Positions 1-7,161 of a stretch of DNA of 28,741 nucleotides are shown piece by piece. A program made the position numbers and the translations under genes. How positions within the stretch are numbered: the first letter of the stretch is position 1; every line of letters begins with the position of its first letter. This stretch comes from a virus: positions 1 to 28,741 of the IMG/VR virus record IMGVR_UViG_3300027747_004445, one strand, 5' to 3'. The notes under the pieces were generated by a model, which saw only the letters and a program-made list of their open reading frames with translations, was not told the origin of the DNA and searched no databases.

Positions 1-215
1 GGTATACCTACAGGAGGAATTTCTATAGGCGGGGCAACAGCACCAAAGATACTAAATTGTAATGCATCGAAATTTATAGAAGAATTTCTTCTTGCTATAT
101 CTTTAACCTCATCCCTCAAAATTCTTGGAATAGTTAAAACACATATAAATTTATCTTTTCTCTGTTTGTTTAGAGGGCTTTGAAAAATAGGAAGCTGATT
201 TGGAGAAGTAGCCAT
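1..215 (-). CDS. 19: Tail tube protein start, gp19-like (partial)
   Basis: N-terminal 71 residues of a protein that runs off the left edge. It starts MATSPNQLPIFQSP and contains FICVLTIP, then LQFSIFGAVAPPIEIPPVGI at the edge. A short leader, a beta-strand and an 'F-x-G-x-x-x-P-x-I-x-x-P' turn fit the first strands of T4-type tail tube proteins. The gene lies directly downstream of large terminase on the same strand, with three bases between the start codon and the terminase stop. In T4 the order is 17-18-19, so a sheath gene (18) would be skipped here if the call is right. A late-type box ends 4 bp before the ATG and no Shine-Dalgarno sequence is seen. The identification rests on pattern resemblance and position, not an alignment; another virion protein is possible. 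Confidence 0.5.
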   Translation of the reverse strand, partial: MATSPNQLPIFQSPLNKQRKDKFICVLTIPRILRDEVKDIARRNSSINFDALQFSIFGAVAPPIEIPPVGI

Positions 216-218
216 ATG

Positions 219-1934
219 TTATTTATCAAAATAAGATTCACCTGGCAAGTACCAGCCTTGTCTTCTTAAATCGTCCATCTCCAGGTCAGCAGAAGCTGCG
301 TCTTCTTGAAATATAGTCGGTAATGCCGTGTTTATACCAGAATCTTTCTCGTTACTATATAAACTTAAGGGGCTAATTACACCTCTAATTCCATAATCAA
401 GAGATTTTAAAACTTGAGGCCTATCACAATCATCAAGCTTTACAACATCAAAATATCTACTACATAATTCATTTTCTAAAATTATTAATGCCCAAACCAA
501 GGCCATAACACGGTCATCATAGCTATCTGCACCTGGCCTAGCACCCCAGGTATTATTAGGGTATCTTATAAAAGTTTTAAATTCTTTTAATGTATTAATG
601 TCTCTGAATTTTATAGCTTTTAACTCATTTACCCAATATCTCATATTAGTAATACCTCTGTATTTTGTATTTGTGTGTGAGAGAATACCCACCCTTTTGA
701 ATTCTGTTTTGTCACCCGCCTTAGCCCCCCATGAAACAATATTTTCATACCCGTGTGTGAATTTTAACTGCTCTACTACCTGAGCACCGCAACTATTTCT
801 CTCTATACAAACCGGGGGTCTTCCCCACTGATTTAAAATATCTAAAAGTTTTGAGGTAAATTGAAATGGTGGTGTGTTGCGAGTATGAAAAACTGCAACC
901 TGTTCTACATGCGATAAATCTGTAATATCTAAAATTTGCGCTACACTAGCGCATTCATTTACACCTTCGCTAACATCAACACCAACGGTATAGAGTCTTC
1001 CCTCCCTAGGCTCCTCCCACAGTAAATATTTTCCTTCTTCAAAAATAAATTCAGGCTCCCTACAATCCCTTAAACAGGAATTGTATAGTTGCTCGTTGAG
1101 ACTACTTTCACCACCATGCAAAAATTCATTTCCAAATTCTTGTGAAAATGTCTCGAGACTGCCTAATGTTTTAATTGTATCATGTTTCCACTTTTCATCA
1201 CGACCTGGTATTTCCCACCAATCAATTCTTTCTGCTTTCCAGTTATTATCACCTTCTTCAGCTCCCTTGAACAATCTGTAAAAAAGATTATCCGTACCAT
1301 TAGGAGTACTAGCTATAAAAATTTTACTTTTCTTAGAACTACTAATAATAGGGTAAACAGATTCCCAGAATTTATCAACTATATGATTGTCGATAAAGGC
1401 TAGCTCATCTAAAATTAAACAATTGCAGCTGTCGCCTCTACCTGCATCACTGCTGGTTGTACTGATACCTATGCTGCTACCATTGGTGAGTGTCATGCTA
1501 GTTTGACCATACTCTACTACTCCAGGTTTTATAAAGTTAGGCAACATCTCATATGCCATTCTTATTCTTTTAAATATATTTTTTGCTGTCTGCTCTTTAT
1601 TAGCTACAATTAATATTCTTTGATCATCGTTAAAGCATGCATTCCAAAGGCAATATATAGTCATTTGTGTTGTTTTGCCGCTCTGTCTAGAAGATAGCAA
1701 TATTATAAAACGGCTATCTCTTAAACTTCTTAAAACTCTTTTTTGACAAGAGTATAGCTTAATTTTTTCTTTACCTCTATCTAAATTAATGATAAAGAAG
1801 TAGTTTTCAGCAAAATGCAATAAGTTTTTTTTGCATTTTTTAAGCTCGTTTATCATATCCGGGGTGTACTCAAACTTCGTGCTGGTAGTAGGAAGCCTTT
1901 CGTTGCCTAGATAATATTTTTCTTTATCTCCCAT
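219..1934 (-). CDS. terL: Large terminase subunit (DNA packaging ATPase/nuclease, gp17)
   Basis: 571-residue motor that translocates DNA into the prohead and cuts the concatemer. The ATPase domain shows Walker A SRQSGKTT at about 82-89 and Walker B CLILDE at about 172-177, followed by a coupling motif (IASTPNG, about 207-213). The C-terminal RNase H-like nuclease shows its three acidic positions: D320 in VGVDVSEG, E378 in VCIERN, and D473/D474 in SYDDRVMAL. These match the T4 gp17 layout (610 aa), so the protein looks full length and active. It starts at ATG 1934 with no Shine-Dalgarno; a late-type AATAAATA box ends 4 bp upstream. It is transcribed away from the acidic head-type gene at 1967. 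No small terminase (gp16) is visible nearby. Confidence 0.95.
   Translation of the reverse strand: MGDKEKYYLGNERLPTTSTKFEYTPDMINELKKCKKNLLHFAENYFFIINLDRGKEKIKLYSCQKRVLRSLRDSRFIILLSSRQSGKTTQMTIYCLWNACFNDDQRILIVANKEQTAKNIFKRIRMAYEMLPNFIKPGVVEYGQTSMTLTNGSSIGISTTSSDAGRGDSCNCLILDELAFIDNHIVDKFWESVYPIISSSKKSKIFIASTPNGTDNLFYRLFKGAEEGDNNWKAERIDWWEIPGRDEKWKHDTIKTLGSLETFSQEFGNEFLHGGESSLNEQLYNSCLRDCREPEFIFEEGKYLLWEEPREGRLYTVGVDVSEGVNECASVAQILDITDLSHVEQVAVFHTRNTPPFQFTSKLLDILNQWGRPPVCIERNSCGAQVVEQLKFTHGYENIVSWGAKAGDKTEFKRVGILSHTNTKYRGITNMRYWVNELKAIKFRDINTLKEFKTFIRYPNNTWGARPGADSYDDRVMALVWALIILENELCSRYFDVVKLDDCDRPQVLKSLDYGIRGVISPLSLYSNEKDSGINTALPTIFQEDAASADLEMDDLRRQGWYLPGESYFDK
220..227 (-). promoter_or_regulatory. 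Late-type box before the tail tube gene
   Basis: GATAAATA with 4 bp to the ATG at 215. It is formed by the last codons of terminase (Asp-Lys-stop), so it could be partly coincidental, but the gap equals that of the terminase box. Confidence 0.45.
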
Positions 1935-1938
1935 ATTT

Positions 1939-1946
1939 TATTTATT
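1939..1946 (-). promoter_or_regulatory. Late-type promoter for large terminase
   Basis: AATAAATA on the minus strand with 4 bp to the ATG at 1934. It stands back to back with the plus-strand late box at 1952-1959. Confidence 0.5.
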
Positions 1947-1951
1947 AATAA

Positions 1952-1959
1952 TATAAATA
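1952..1959 (+). promoter_or_regulatory. Late-type promoter for the acidic head-core-like gene
   Basis: Perfect TATAAATA with 7 bp to the ATG at 1967. This matches the T4 late promoter consensus recognised by gp55. Confidence 0.65.
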
Positions 1960-1966
1960 CATATAT

Positions 1967-2893
1967 ATGACAAGAGTAAAAAGTATAAAGGATATAGGGT
2001 TAGTTTACGAGGCTATGAAAAAAAGCCCTGAAATAAAGCAAAATGTCGTTGAAGAGAAGACTGTTAAAACTTTGAATACTTTTGCCTCTGCTAAGGATAA
2101 AAAAATAGATACTAAGAAAATTACCTCTAAGGGAAGTGATAAAAATGCTTTTTCTTTAAAAAATACTGGCCCAGAGGCTGCAGAAGGGTTTAGTAAAGAT
2201 ATAGTGGATCCAAAAACTGCTAAAAAAAATAATCATTTTGAGCCACAAAAATTTTCTACGGCTCTTGAAAAAAAGGATCCAGCGAATATAAATAATAATA
2301 TGAGCAAATCAATTTTTGATAGACTTTACGAAGATGTAATGAAGGATGATGCCTTTGATTTAGGCATTCAAGCCGGCCCCGAGGGTGCTGAGGCTGATAA
2401 AGCTGAAGACCTTGGCGGTGAACACGAAGATGTTACAGTAACTCTTCCTCGCGATGTTGCTCAGAAGCTACATGATATGCTCGGCGATGTACTAGGTGGC
2501 TCTGAAGAACACGGCGAAGATAAAGAAGATGTAGAAGGATCTGAAGCTGGCGCTGAAGAAGCTGGCGCTGAAGAAGCTGGCTCCGACGAAGATGAACAGA
2601 GTAAGGCCGACAAGAAAGAGAAAGATGAAGATGAAGATGAAGAAGCTGTTGCTGGTGAAGCCACGGAATTAGAAGAACTTCCCGATAGTAAAGGTCAATC
2701 CCTACAAGGCAAGAACAATAAAGTTCCAGGTAAGCTTGGCCATGCTAAGAGCTCCAAGGCTTCCGGTGACACCAAAGGTGTAACAATGGATGGTAAGCCT
2801 TCTGCTCTACCTGATAGTAAGGGTCATTCCTTACAAGGCAAGAACAATAAAGTAAACGCACCAGGTTACAAGGCTGGCGATTTCTTTAAATAA
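1967..2893 (+). CDS. Acidic head-core/scaffold-like protein with repeated C-terminal motif
   Basis: 308 residues, not assignable to a named family with certainty. Three parts are visible. Residues 1-111 are lysine-rich and start MTRVKSIKDIGLVYEAMKK. A second N-terminus-like segment, MSKSIFDRLYEDVMKDD, begins at residue 112, followed by an ordered piece (VTLPRDVAQKLHDMLGDVLGG). Then comes a run dominated by E, D, A and K (about 185-235). The tail holds two copies of LPDSKG(Q/H)SLQGKNNKV at residues 238 and 281. Very acidic tails are typical of T4 prohead core proteins such as gp67, and its position beside terminase with a late promoter suggests a head component. The function is inference. The ATG follows a TATAAATA box by 7 bp, and an intrinsic terminator lies 20 bp after the stop. 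Confidence 0.55.
   Translation: MTRVKSIKDIGLVYEAMKKSPEIKQNVVEEKTVKTLNTFASAKDKKIDTKKITSKGSDKNAFSLKNTGPEAAEGFSKDIVDPKTAKKNNHFEPQKFSTALEKKDPANINNNMSKSIFDRLYEDVMKDDAFDLGIQAGPEGAEADKAEDLGGEHEDVTVTLPRDVAQKLHDMLGDVLGGSEEHGEDKEDVEGSEAGAEEAGAEEAGSDEDEQSKADKKEKDEDEDEEAVAGEATELEELPDSKGQSLQGKNNKVPGKLGHAKSSKASGDTKGVTMDGKPSALPDSKGHSLQGKNNKVNAPGYKAGDFFK
2556..2585 (+). repeat. 15-bp tandem repeat in the acidic gene
   Basis: Two exact copies of GCTGGCGCTGAAGAA, followed by a partial third (GCTGG). They encode repeated A-G-A-E-E residues in the acidic region of the 1967-2893 gene. Such in-frame repeats can change copy number by slippage without breaking the frame. Confidence 0.8.
2678..2854 (+). repeat. Two near-identical 48-bp coding repeats
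   Basis: Copies at about 2678-2725 and 2807-2854 encode LPDSKGQSLQGKNNKV and LPDSKGHSLQGKNNKV. The second half (CAAGGCAAGAACAATAAAGT) is identical, while the first half differs mostly at third codon positions. The 81 bp between the copies is basic, Gly/Ser/Lys-rich coding sequence. The pattern points to an old internal duplication kept for function. Confidence 0.8.
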
Positions 2894-2913
2894 AGAACCT
2901 TACATAAAAGTAG

Positions 2914-2939
2914 AAAAGCCGTCTTATGACGGCTTTTTT
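2914..2939 (+). terminator. Intrinsic terminator after the acidic gene
   Basis: GCCGTC (2918-2923) pairs with GACGGC (2928-2933) around a TTAT loop, flanked by AAAA on the left and a six-T run (2934-2939) on the right. It lies 20 bp after the stop at 2893 and just before the next late-type box (2942-2949), so it separates two transcription units. The symmetric A and T runs mean it could also act on the minus strand, but no minus-strand gene ends there. Confidence 0.85.
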
Positions 2940-2941
2940 AT

Positions 2942-2949
2942 TATAAATA
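2942..2949 (+). promoter_or_regulatory. Late-type promoter for the 2954-neck gene unit
   Basis: Perfect TATAAATA directly after the intrinsic terminator and 4 bp before the GTG at 2954. Transcription would begin at about 2955, so the first gene would be read from a leaderless or slightly shortened message. Confidence 0.65.
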
Positions 2950-2953
2950 ATAT

Positions 2954-3319
2954 GTGAGTATTTTCGAAAAAATATTTAATAATATATTAATTCAGGAAAT
3001 AACAACTTGGAATCAAGGAACGCTAACAGAGCTCAAGCCAACACAACGTCACCGTAAAGTTATAAAAGATCCTGGATTCAGAAAGCACGCGCAAACGGTT
3101 CCTGATATGCACAAAGTAGATCCAAAGTCTATACAAGCTATGAATGATTTAAGAACTTCAAATACAAATAGAAAGGCTTTATCTCAAGATGAAATCCAAA
3201 AAATTTGCACTAAATACGGTATTTCTAGGGTCAACCCAAACACACCAAAATCTCTAGGTAATACAGGCATTTTATTAAAGTTTGACCACAACCTGGGAGG
3301 TTATATTCTTCAAAAATGA
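2954..3319 (+). CDS. Unknown late-type protein upstream of the neck protein gene
   Basis: 121 residues, not recognised. The frame opens with GTG at 2954; an ATG at 2952 is unusable because it is followed at once by TGA. The N-terminus MSIFEKIFNNILIQE is amphipathic and ends in an I-Q-E triplet resembling T4 prohead-protease sites. The rest is basic and polar (KPTQRHRKVIKDPGF, GISRVNPNTPKSLGNTG) with no membrane segment. A TATAAATA box ends only 4 bp before the GTG, so a transcript would begin at or slightly after this codon, which leaves the true start open. The stop overlaps the ATG of the neck gene (ATGA), so the two are probably co-expressed as late genes. A virion role is inference. Confidence 0.65.
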   Translation: MSIFEKIFNNILIQEITTWNQGTLTELKPTQRHRKVIKDPGFRKHAQTVPDMHKVDPKSIQAMNDLRTSNTNRKALSQDEIQKICTKYGISRVNPNTPKSLGNTGILLKFDHNLGGYILQK

Positions 3320-4068
3320 GTGTCGATAGATATACCGGAACAAACTGCATTAGAACCTATCCATTAAAATATACAACAAGTACGTTAAGGTTTACAGAGA
3401 AAGATAATAATGAATGTGAGAGACAGTTATATAGCAACTACTGGCGTGAACAATTAGATTTGTATGGTCAAAAAGTAAAATATTATAGAAATAGCTATAA
3501 TTTATTATCTGCTGATAACGTATATGGGGAGCAGCCTACTTCTAGATTTGAAGATCCAAAAGATGTTGTTATGGCAATACAGTTATCTGAGAATGCCCTT
3601 ATACTTAGTAAATTTGGCTATATGAGTGATGAAACATGTACCGCGTACATGCACATAAGTTCTTTTTACGCTACTTTTCCACCTGATGCTGAACCTAAAG
3701 CCGGTGATGTATTTAAGCTAGCAGAATACGGAAACTCACGACCAGGAGACCGTGATGGAAAGATGTATGAAATTACAGAGCGTTTAGATCAAGAGAATTC
3801 ACAAATAAATCCTTTAATGGGCCATTATGTATGGTTATTAAAGGCAAAGAGATTTGACTATTCTTTTGAACCTAATCTGCCTCAAGAAAAGGGTAGCAAC
3901 CAAGTCTACGATAATGAAAGATATGGAACTATTACAACAAACCTACCTAACGATGTTACATATAGCCCAAGGCCTTCTAGTTATCCAGAAAGTTCAGATA
4001 AATTTAGCAGTAAAAATATCTTTGACATGTCTGTGAACAATACAGAAATTTACGGCGGCTACTATTAA
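3316..4068 (+). CDS. 14: Neck protein, T4 gp14-like
   Basis: 250 residues. In T4, gp14 joins gp13 and gp15 in the neck that connects the filled head to the tail; its length there is 256. Features in the same order as gp14 are: a YGQKVKYY segment (about 50-57) where T4 has MRGVECYYVPR; a DNVYGEQPTSRFED stretch where T4 has DLIFGED; KFGYMSDETCTAYM where T4 has NFGMQVQDEVTLSI; AGDVFKLAEYG where T4 has EGDLIYFPM; and a MYEITERLDQE strand (T4 LFEINWVEPYDP). The C-terminus is low-complexity and rich in N, S and Y, as in T4. It is translationally coupled to the upstream gene. It sits on the opposite strand from terminase, unlike T4, where 13 to 19 are co-directional. Identification is from memory of the T4 sequence. 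Confidence 0.75.
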   Translation: MSVDRYTGTNCIRTYPLKYTTSTLRFTEKDNNECERQLYSNYWREQLDLYGQKVKYYRNSYNLLSADNVYGEQPTSRFEDPKDVVMAIQLSENALILSKFGYMSDETCTAYMHISSFYATFPPDAEPKAGDVFKLAEYGNSRPGDRDGKMYEITERLDQENSQINPLMGHYVWLLKAKRFDYSFEPNLPQEKGSNQVYDNERYGTITTNLPNDVTYSPRPSSYPESSDKFSSKNIFDMSVNNTEIYGGYY

Positions 4069-4433
4069 ACCATAGTCAGCACAGACAAATCTTTTTCAGT
4101 AGGCTCAAACTCTTCTTCAGACTGATCTTCTGTTTCCTGTACTTCAACATTAACAGGTACAAGGTCTTTGTTGGATTGTATAGAAACCATAGTAGGTATA
4201 TTAAATTCTTCTCTATCTACATCAATCACCATAGTCTCTAATCTGTGGTCTATATACTTCTGAAAAGCTAAAGGCTTAACCCAGAAGTCATCACCTATTA
4301 AGTCCGCTTTAAGTTCTTCAGCTTTTTTTTCAACAAGATCAATTGCTTCTATAAGACAAAGCCATCTAGCATATTCGATTTTTTTCATGGAAATGGTCTT
4401 ATCTTTACAGTTAATTTGGATTGTATTGCTCAT
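4065..4433 (-). CDS. Unknown small protein with acidic tail
   Basis: 122 residues, not recognised. The N-terminal half is predicted mixed beta/alpha (NTIQINCKDKTISM, then the helix KIEYARWLCLIEAIDLVEKKAEEL). The last 25 residues are very acidic (ETEDQSEEEFEPTEKD). There is no signal peptide or membrane span. The ATG at 4433 has no Shine-Dalgarno but is preceded by a TTGCGT/TATTAT promoter whose -10 ends 6 bp upstream. The stop shares the four bases TTAA with the stop of the convergent neck gene. Function unknown. Confidence 0.7.
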   Translation of the reverse strand: MSNTIQINCKDKTISMKKIEYARWLCLIEAIDLVEKKAEELKADLIGDDFWVKPLAFQKYIDHRLETMVIDVDREEFNIPTMVSIQSNKDLVPVNVEVQETEDQSEEEFEPTEKDLSVLTMV

Positions 4434-4439
4434 TTCATC

Positions 4440-4468
4440 ATAATAGATGAAAAAATAAACATACGCAA
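4440..4468 (-). promoter_or_regulatory. Sigma70-like promoter for the 4433 gene
   Basis: TTGCGT (4463-4468), 17-bp spacer, TATTAT (4440-4445), then 6 bp to the ATG. The first T of the -35 is 35 bp from the start codon. Predicted transcription start falls at the start codon. Confidence 0.5.
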
Positions 4469-4471
4469 CAA

Positions 4472-4858
4472 CTATCTTAATTTACTTAAAATAAACGCTA
4501 CCAGCGTGGCAAAAAACGTAATTGGATCAATTTTTACTCCAAGAGCGGATAAAATATTAAAACTATTTCTCAATGTATCAAAAACTAATTTTATAGATAT
4601 AGAAACATCTTGATTGTTGTTTTTTATCTGCGTCTTGATTGAATTTTCTAAAACGTTAAAAAAGTCTTGAATAAACTGTTCTGATGACGGTGAATCAGCG
4701 AGTGAGCTAGTGTATGCATTTTTATAGATTTTGTGTGCTAATAATCCTTTTGAAAAAAAGAATTCTTCTGCTTCTTTCTTAACTTGTGCTATAGAAGGTG
4801 GTGCCACATACCCTGATACAGGTAATACTTGGCTTGCAGGTACATTAATTACTTCCAT
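4472..4858 (-). CDS. Unknown protein with C-terminal hydrophobic anchor
   Basis: 128 residues, not recognised. The first ~20 residues are proline- and valine-rich (VPASQVLPVSGYVAPP). The middle is helical (QVKKEAEEFFFSKGLL; QFIQDFFNVLENSIKTQIK). The end, DPITFFATLVAFILSKLR, could be a single membrane-spanning or membrane-lying helix with a positive tail. It overlaps the upstream membrane-protein gene by 14 bp. Its ATG has one of the few good Shine-Dalgarno sequences in the window (AAGGA, 6 bp spacing), as expected for an operon-internal gene. Coupling to a membrane protein suggests a shared membrane location, but no function can be given. Confidence 0.7.
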   Translation of the reverse strand: MEVINVPASQVLPVSGYVAPPSIAQVKKEAEEFFFSKGLLAHKIYKNAYTSSLADSPSSEQFIQDFFNVLENSIKTQIKNNNQDVSISIKLVFDTLRNSFNILSALGVKIDPITFFATLVAFILSKLR

Positions 4859-5276
4859 TTTTTTCCTTTAAATTATTTGCTATCACATCTTCAGCAGACT
4901 CAATTATAGGGGTAGTGACCAAAACAGTTTTTAATAATACATTAACATTAGCATCCTTGTTGCAACCTGGGCATACGTATTCATTTCTCTCGTTTAGCTT
5001 TATAGGAACAAAGCATTTAACCTGTCTATCACAGGGACATATAACCTCTGACCCCTGCTTACTTAGTTCGGCTTCTCTAGCTAAAATAAAATTTTGCTGC
5101 TCTAAAAGCAGTTTACGCTCTTGTATTTCTCTATAAAAATAAAACCCTACGAATTGAACTGCGCTGAAAAAAAGAACGCCACTAATAAAGCTAACGCCTA
5201 GAAATGTCAACGGCCAAGCAAGAATAGCGCTAATTAAAAAGGTAAGACCAAAGCTTTGTAATATCTTTTTAGCCAT
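4845..5276 (-). CDS. Two-helix membrane protein with cytoplasmic zinc-ribbon-like domain
   Basis: 143 residues. Two hydrophobic helices at about 9-27 and 31-48, joined by a two- or three-residue turn, form an N-terminal hairpin. A charged helix follows (YREIQERKLLLEQQNFILAREAEL, about 48-71). Then comes a cysteine cluster C80-x-C82, C88, C102-x2-C105, which looks like a zinc ribbon. The layout (hairpin, coiled stalk, ribbon) would place the ribbon in the cytoplasm, but topology is not certain. The gene heads a two-gene unit with the 4472-4858 gene and has its own TTGAAA promoter. No named family recognised. Phage lysis or host membrane remodelling are possible roles, without direct support. 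Confidence 0.75.
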   Translation of the reverse strand: MAKKILQSFGLTFLISAILAWPLTFLGVSFISGVLFFSAVQFVGFYFYREIQERKLLLEQQNFILAREAELSKQGSEVICPCDRQVKCFVPIKLNERNEYVCPGCNKDANVNVLLKTVLVTTPIIESAEDVIANNLKEKNGSN

Positions 5277-5277
5277 T

Positions 5278-5310
5278 AATATATATTAAAACCAAAATAT
5301 TACTTTTCAA
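5278..5310 (-). promoter_or_regulatory. Sigma70-like promoter for the membrane-protein unit
   Basis: TTGAAA (5305-5310), then 17 bp, then the A/T block AATATATATTA directly abutting the ATG at 5276. The first T of the -35 is 34 bp from the start codon, as at gp32 and gp43. The -35 lies at the 3' end of the upstream gene (5300-5671). Confidence 0.55.
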
Positions 5311-5671
5311 GTAATTTATTGAGATCTTCAGTACAATCAAATATTTGCTGCTGTATTCTCTCTATTTTTTTATTTAAATCTCTAACTGTTTTAATTTTTG
5401 ACGCTTTGTCTTTAATTAAAGGGCTCACAACGCCTTGCGCCAAGGTACGTCTTAAGTCAGCACACTTAACAAATATATCGCCTAAAAAGTCTACTACACT
5501 ATCCAAAGGATAAGGTAGCTTTTTAGGAGCTTTATTATTATTACGAAATCTATTTACTATATCAGATAATGTAATTATTTCTGGTTGTAATTCTCTTGTA
5601 GCGATACCTCTAACCCATTTATTATAAAGCATTTGCGAATCTTCATTGAGTGTACTGACTTTTTTAATCAT
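5300..5671 (-). CDS. Unknown helical protein with C-terminal coiled coil
   Basis: 123 residues, not recognised and apparently all helical. The N-terminal half holds KWVRGIATREL and DIVNRFRNNN. The last ~40 residues (KDKASKIKTVRDLNKKIERIQQQIFDCTEDLNKLLEK) have heptad-like spacing of I and L and should form a coiled coil. There is no membrane segment. The ATG at 5671 follows an A/T run (ATTAAATATATAT) without a clear -35 at the usual 34-bp position and without a usable Shine-Dalgarno; a GGAG lies 16 bp upstream, too far. It is divergent from the late-type gene at 5711. Function unknown. Confidence 0.7.
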   Translation of the reverse strand: MIKKVSTLNEDSQMLYNKWVRGIATRELQPEIITLSDIVNRFRNNNKAPKKLPYPLDSVVDFLGDIFVKCADLRRTLAQGVVSPLIKDKASKIKTVRDLNKKIERIQQQIFDCTEDLNKLLEK

Positions 5672-5690
5672 ATATATATTTAATCTTCTC

Positions 5691-5705
5691 CATAAATAAT
5701 AAATA
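5691..5705 (+). promoter_or_regulatory. Double late-type promoter for the 5711 gene
   Basis: CATAAATA (5691-5698) and AATAAATA (5698-5705) share one base; the second ends 5 bp before the ATG at 5711. T4 late promoters are TATAAATA, recognised by gp55, which this phage encodes. Which of the two boxes is used cannot be told. Confidence 0.55.
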
Positions 5706-5710
5706 ATATT

Positions 5711-6136
5711 ATGAACTTGTTTGAAAAGCCCAATTTGTTTGAAAGACGATTTTTAAGTATATTAGAAGCAGACGAAGAAAAACAACAAATTAAAACTGAT
5801 TCTGGCGCAATGCAAGCAGAACTAGATCCTGGTACAGATCCCGCGACTTTGGACGCACAGACACCTCCTCAAGGTGTCGACCAAGTTAGAGGCGCACATA
5901 ACGCGGCACAAAAGAAAACATTAGCAGGCTGGATACAGGAGGTTGAAAAGTTTATAGCCTTTATCAACGGAGTCGATGGTAATAGTGTACAGTCTCAATT
6001 AGCCGCAGCAGGGTGCGATACATTGTTTGAAAAAATATCTAACAGTGAGAAGAAGAGATTAGCTAGAGTAGCTATGGAGTTGAGCTCTCTAAATGAATCG
6101 TTAAAGGGTTATCTTATTTCTGGTGAAGAAGGTTAA
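5711..6136 (+). CDS. Late-type unknown protein, possible internal head protein
   Basis: 141 residues, not recognised. The N-terminus MNLFEKPNLFERRFLSILEA contains I17-L18-E19 followed by A20, the form of a T4 prohead-protease site (L/I-x-E). A disordered acidic linker follows (about 20-65: PGTDPATLDAQTPPQG). The C-terminal half is helical (KKTLAGWIQEVEKFIAFINGV; KKRLARVAMELSSLNESLKGYL). It is a single plus-strand gene between minus-strand replication operons with its own late-type boxes. Its stop shares TTAA with the primase stop. An internal head or other late virion role is inferred from promoter type and N-terminus only. Confidence 0.7.
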   Translation: MNLFEKPNLFERRFLSILEADEEKQQIKTDSGAMQAELDPGTDPATLDAQTPPQGVDQVRGAHNAAQKKTLAGWIQEVEKFIAFINGVDGNSVQSQLAAAGCDTLFEKISNSEKKRLARVAMELSSLNESLKGYLISGEEG

Positions 6137-7161
6137 TCTAGGTTAGACAATAATAAACTACCCTTAATACCGGAGAAGGTATTTTCAAGTATAAATTTTG
6201 TAGAAACTTTATCTATCTTTAGATTTATAGCCATTTCATTTAAGTCTTTGAAATGTTTTGTTTTCTCCGGCCATATAAAAACCTTATAACCTTTCTTAAG
6301 TAAGATGTTAGTCTTCTTTTTACTAGCCTTATCATTCCGCTGATTATCCAATATCCAAATTTTTTCATGCAACGGAAAAGCAGCTATTTGTGATTTTTGT
6401 TTATCTGTAAATACTAAATCACTACTTTCATTAATACCTGCAACAGCTATTCCATTTTCAATGAAAAAGGCATCGATTGGACCTTCCGTTATAAACAGAT
6501 AAGGAATTTTTTCGCTTATGCTATTAATTCCAAAAAGACTTTTTTCGCTATTTAATTTAGATAGATATTTTGGAAATTTTTTATATTTATTTTCCCTTAT
6601 AGTACGCGACTGATAGTGAACGATTTTTTCATCTATGTCGTAAAACGGTACAACCAATCTATCTCTATGAATTTTATCTTTTAAGCTAATCCAAAGCGTC
6701 TTAGGTCTGTTGACTGCTGTATCTAAACGTCTTTTTCTAACTAATGATAAAGCATCTTTAATTATACTATCATTGCTATAGAAACTTACTTGAGAAGGGT
6801 CCAATAAATTAATAGGATCTAGAGGTAATTCCTCTTGATTAACAATCTTTTCAGGTTCGTTATTTGTTTCACTTAAATTTATTTCTGTCTGAAATCCACT
6901 ATTTTCTTTTAAGACCTCTCCATATGTAAGACCAGAAACAGATTGTATCCATTTAGCCGGGCGCATACTTAAACCGCAATTATGACAAAATATTAAATTT
7001 TTTCTAGTTACGTAGTATAAGCGCCTCTTCTTTCCCCACGAGGTGCCCTCTCTACACGTGGGACAACCACCATTATACGATTTAGAAAGTCTATTGTACC
7101 TAGGATTCCCAGCGTACTGATAAAACTTAGATATAATGTAATCTTCAGTTAATAATACCAC
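6133..7161 (-). CDS. 61: DNA primase, T4 gp61-like
   Basis: 342 residues, the same length as T4 gp61. It makes RNA primers for lagging-strand synthesis in complex with helicase gp41. The N-terminal zinc finger is C33-x2-C36 and C59-x2-C62 (CPTC ... CHNC). The TOPRIM domain shows E226-G227-P-I-D in FITEGPIDAFFIENGIAVAG, nearly identical to the T4 stretch, and D272 in WILDNQ, the second metal-binding motif. The frame opens with GTG at 7161; an in-frame stop lies two codons upstream, so no earlier start is possible. No Shine-Dalgarno is present. A TTGATT lies 34 bp upstream, though the gene also ends the clamp operon. The convergent neighbour at 6136 shares its stop bases. Confidence 0.95.
   Translation of the reverse strand: MVLLTEDYIISKFYQYAGNPRYNRLSKSYNGGCPTCREGTSWGKKRRLYYVTRKNLIFCHNCGLSMRPAKWIQSVSGLTYGEVLKENSGFQTEINLSETNNEPEKIVNQEELPLDPINLLDPSQVSFYSNDSIIKDALSLVRKRRLDTAVNRPKTLWISLKDKIHRDRLVVPFYDIDEKIVHYQSRTIRENKYKKFPKYLSKLNSEKSLFGINSISEKIPYLFITEGPIDAFFIENGIAVAGINESSDLVFTDKQKSQIAAFPLHEKIWILDNQRNDKASKKKTNILLKKGYKVFIWPEKTKHFKDLNEMAINLKIDKVSTKFILENTFSGIKGSLLLSNLD

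Noticed and set aside
2300-2302. Internal ATG in the acidic gene as a separate start
   Set aside because: No Shine-Dalgarno and no promoter box of either class just upstream; kept only as a sign of possible gene fusion.
4433-4452. TTTCATC...GATGAAA hairpin at the start of the 4433 gene
   Set aside because: Seven weak A/T-rich pairs with no T run in the transcript direction; the same bases form the -10 of a promoter, which explains them better.
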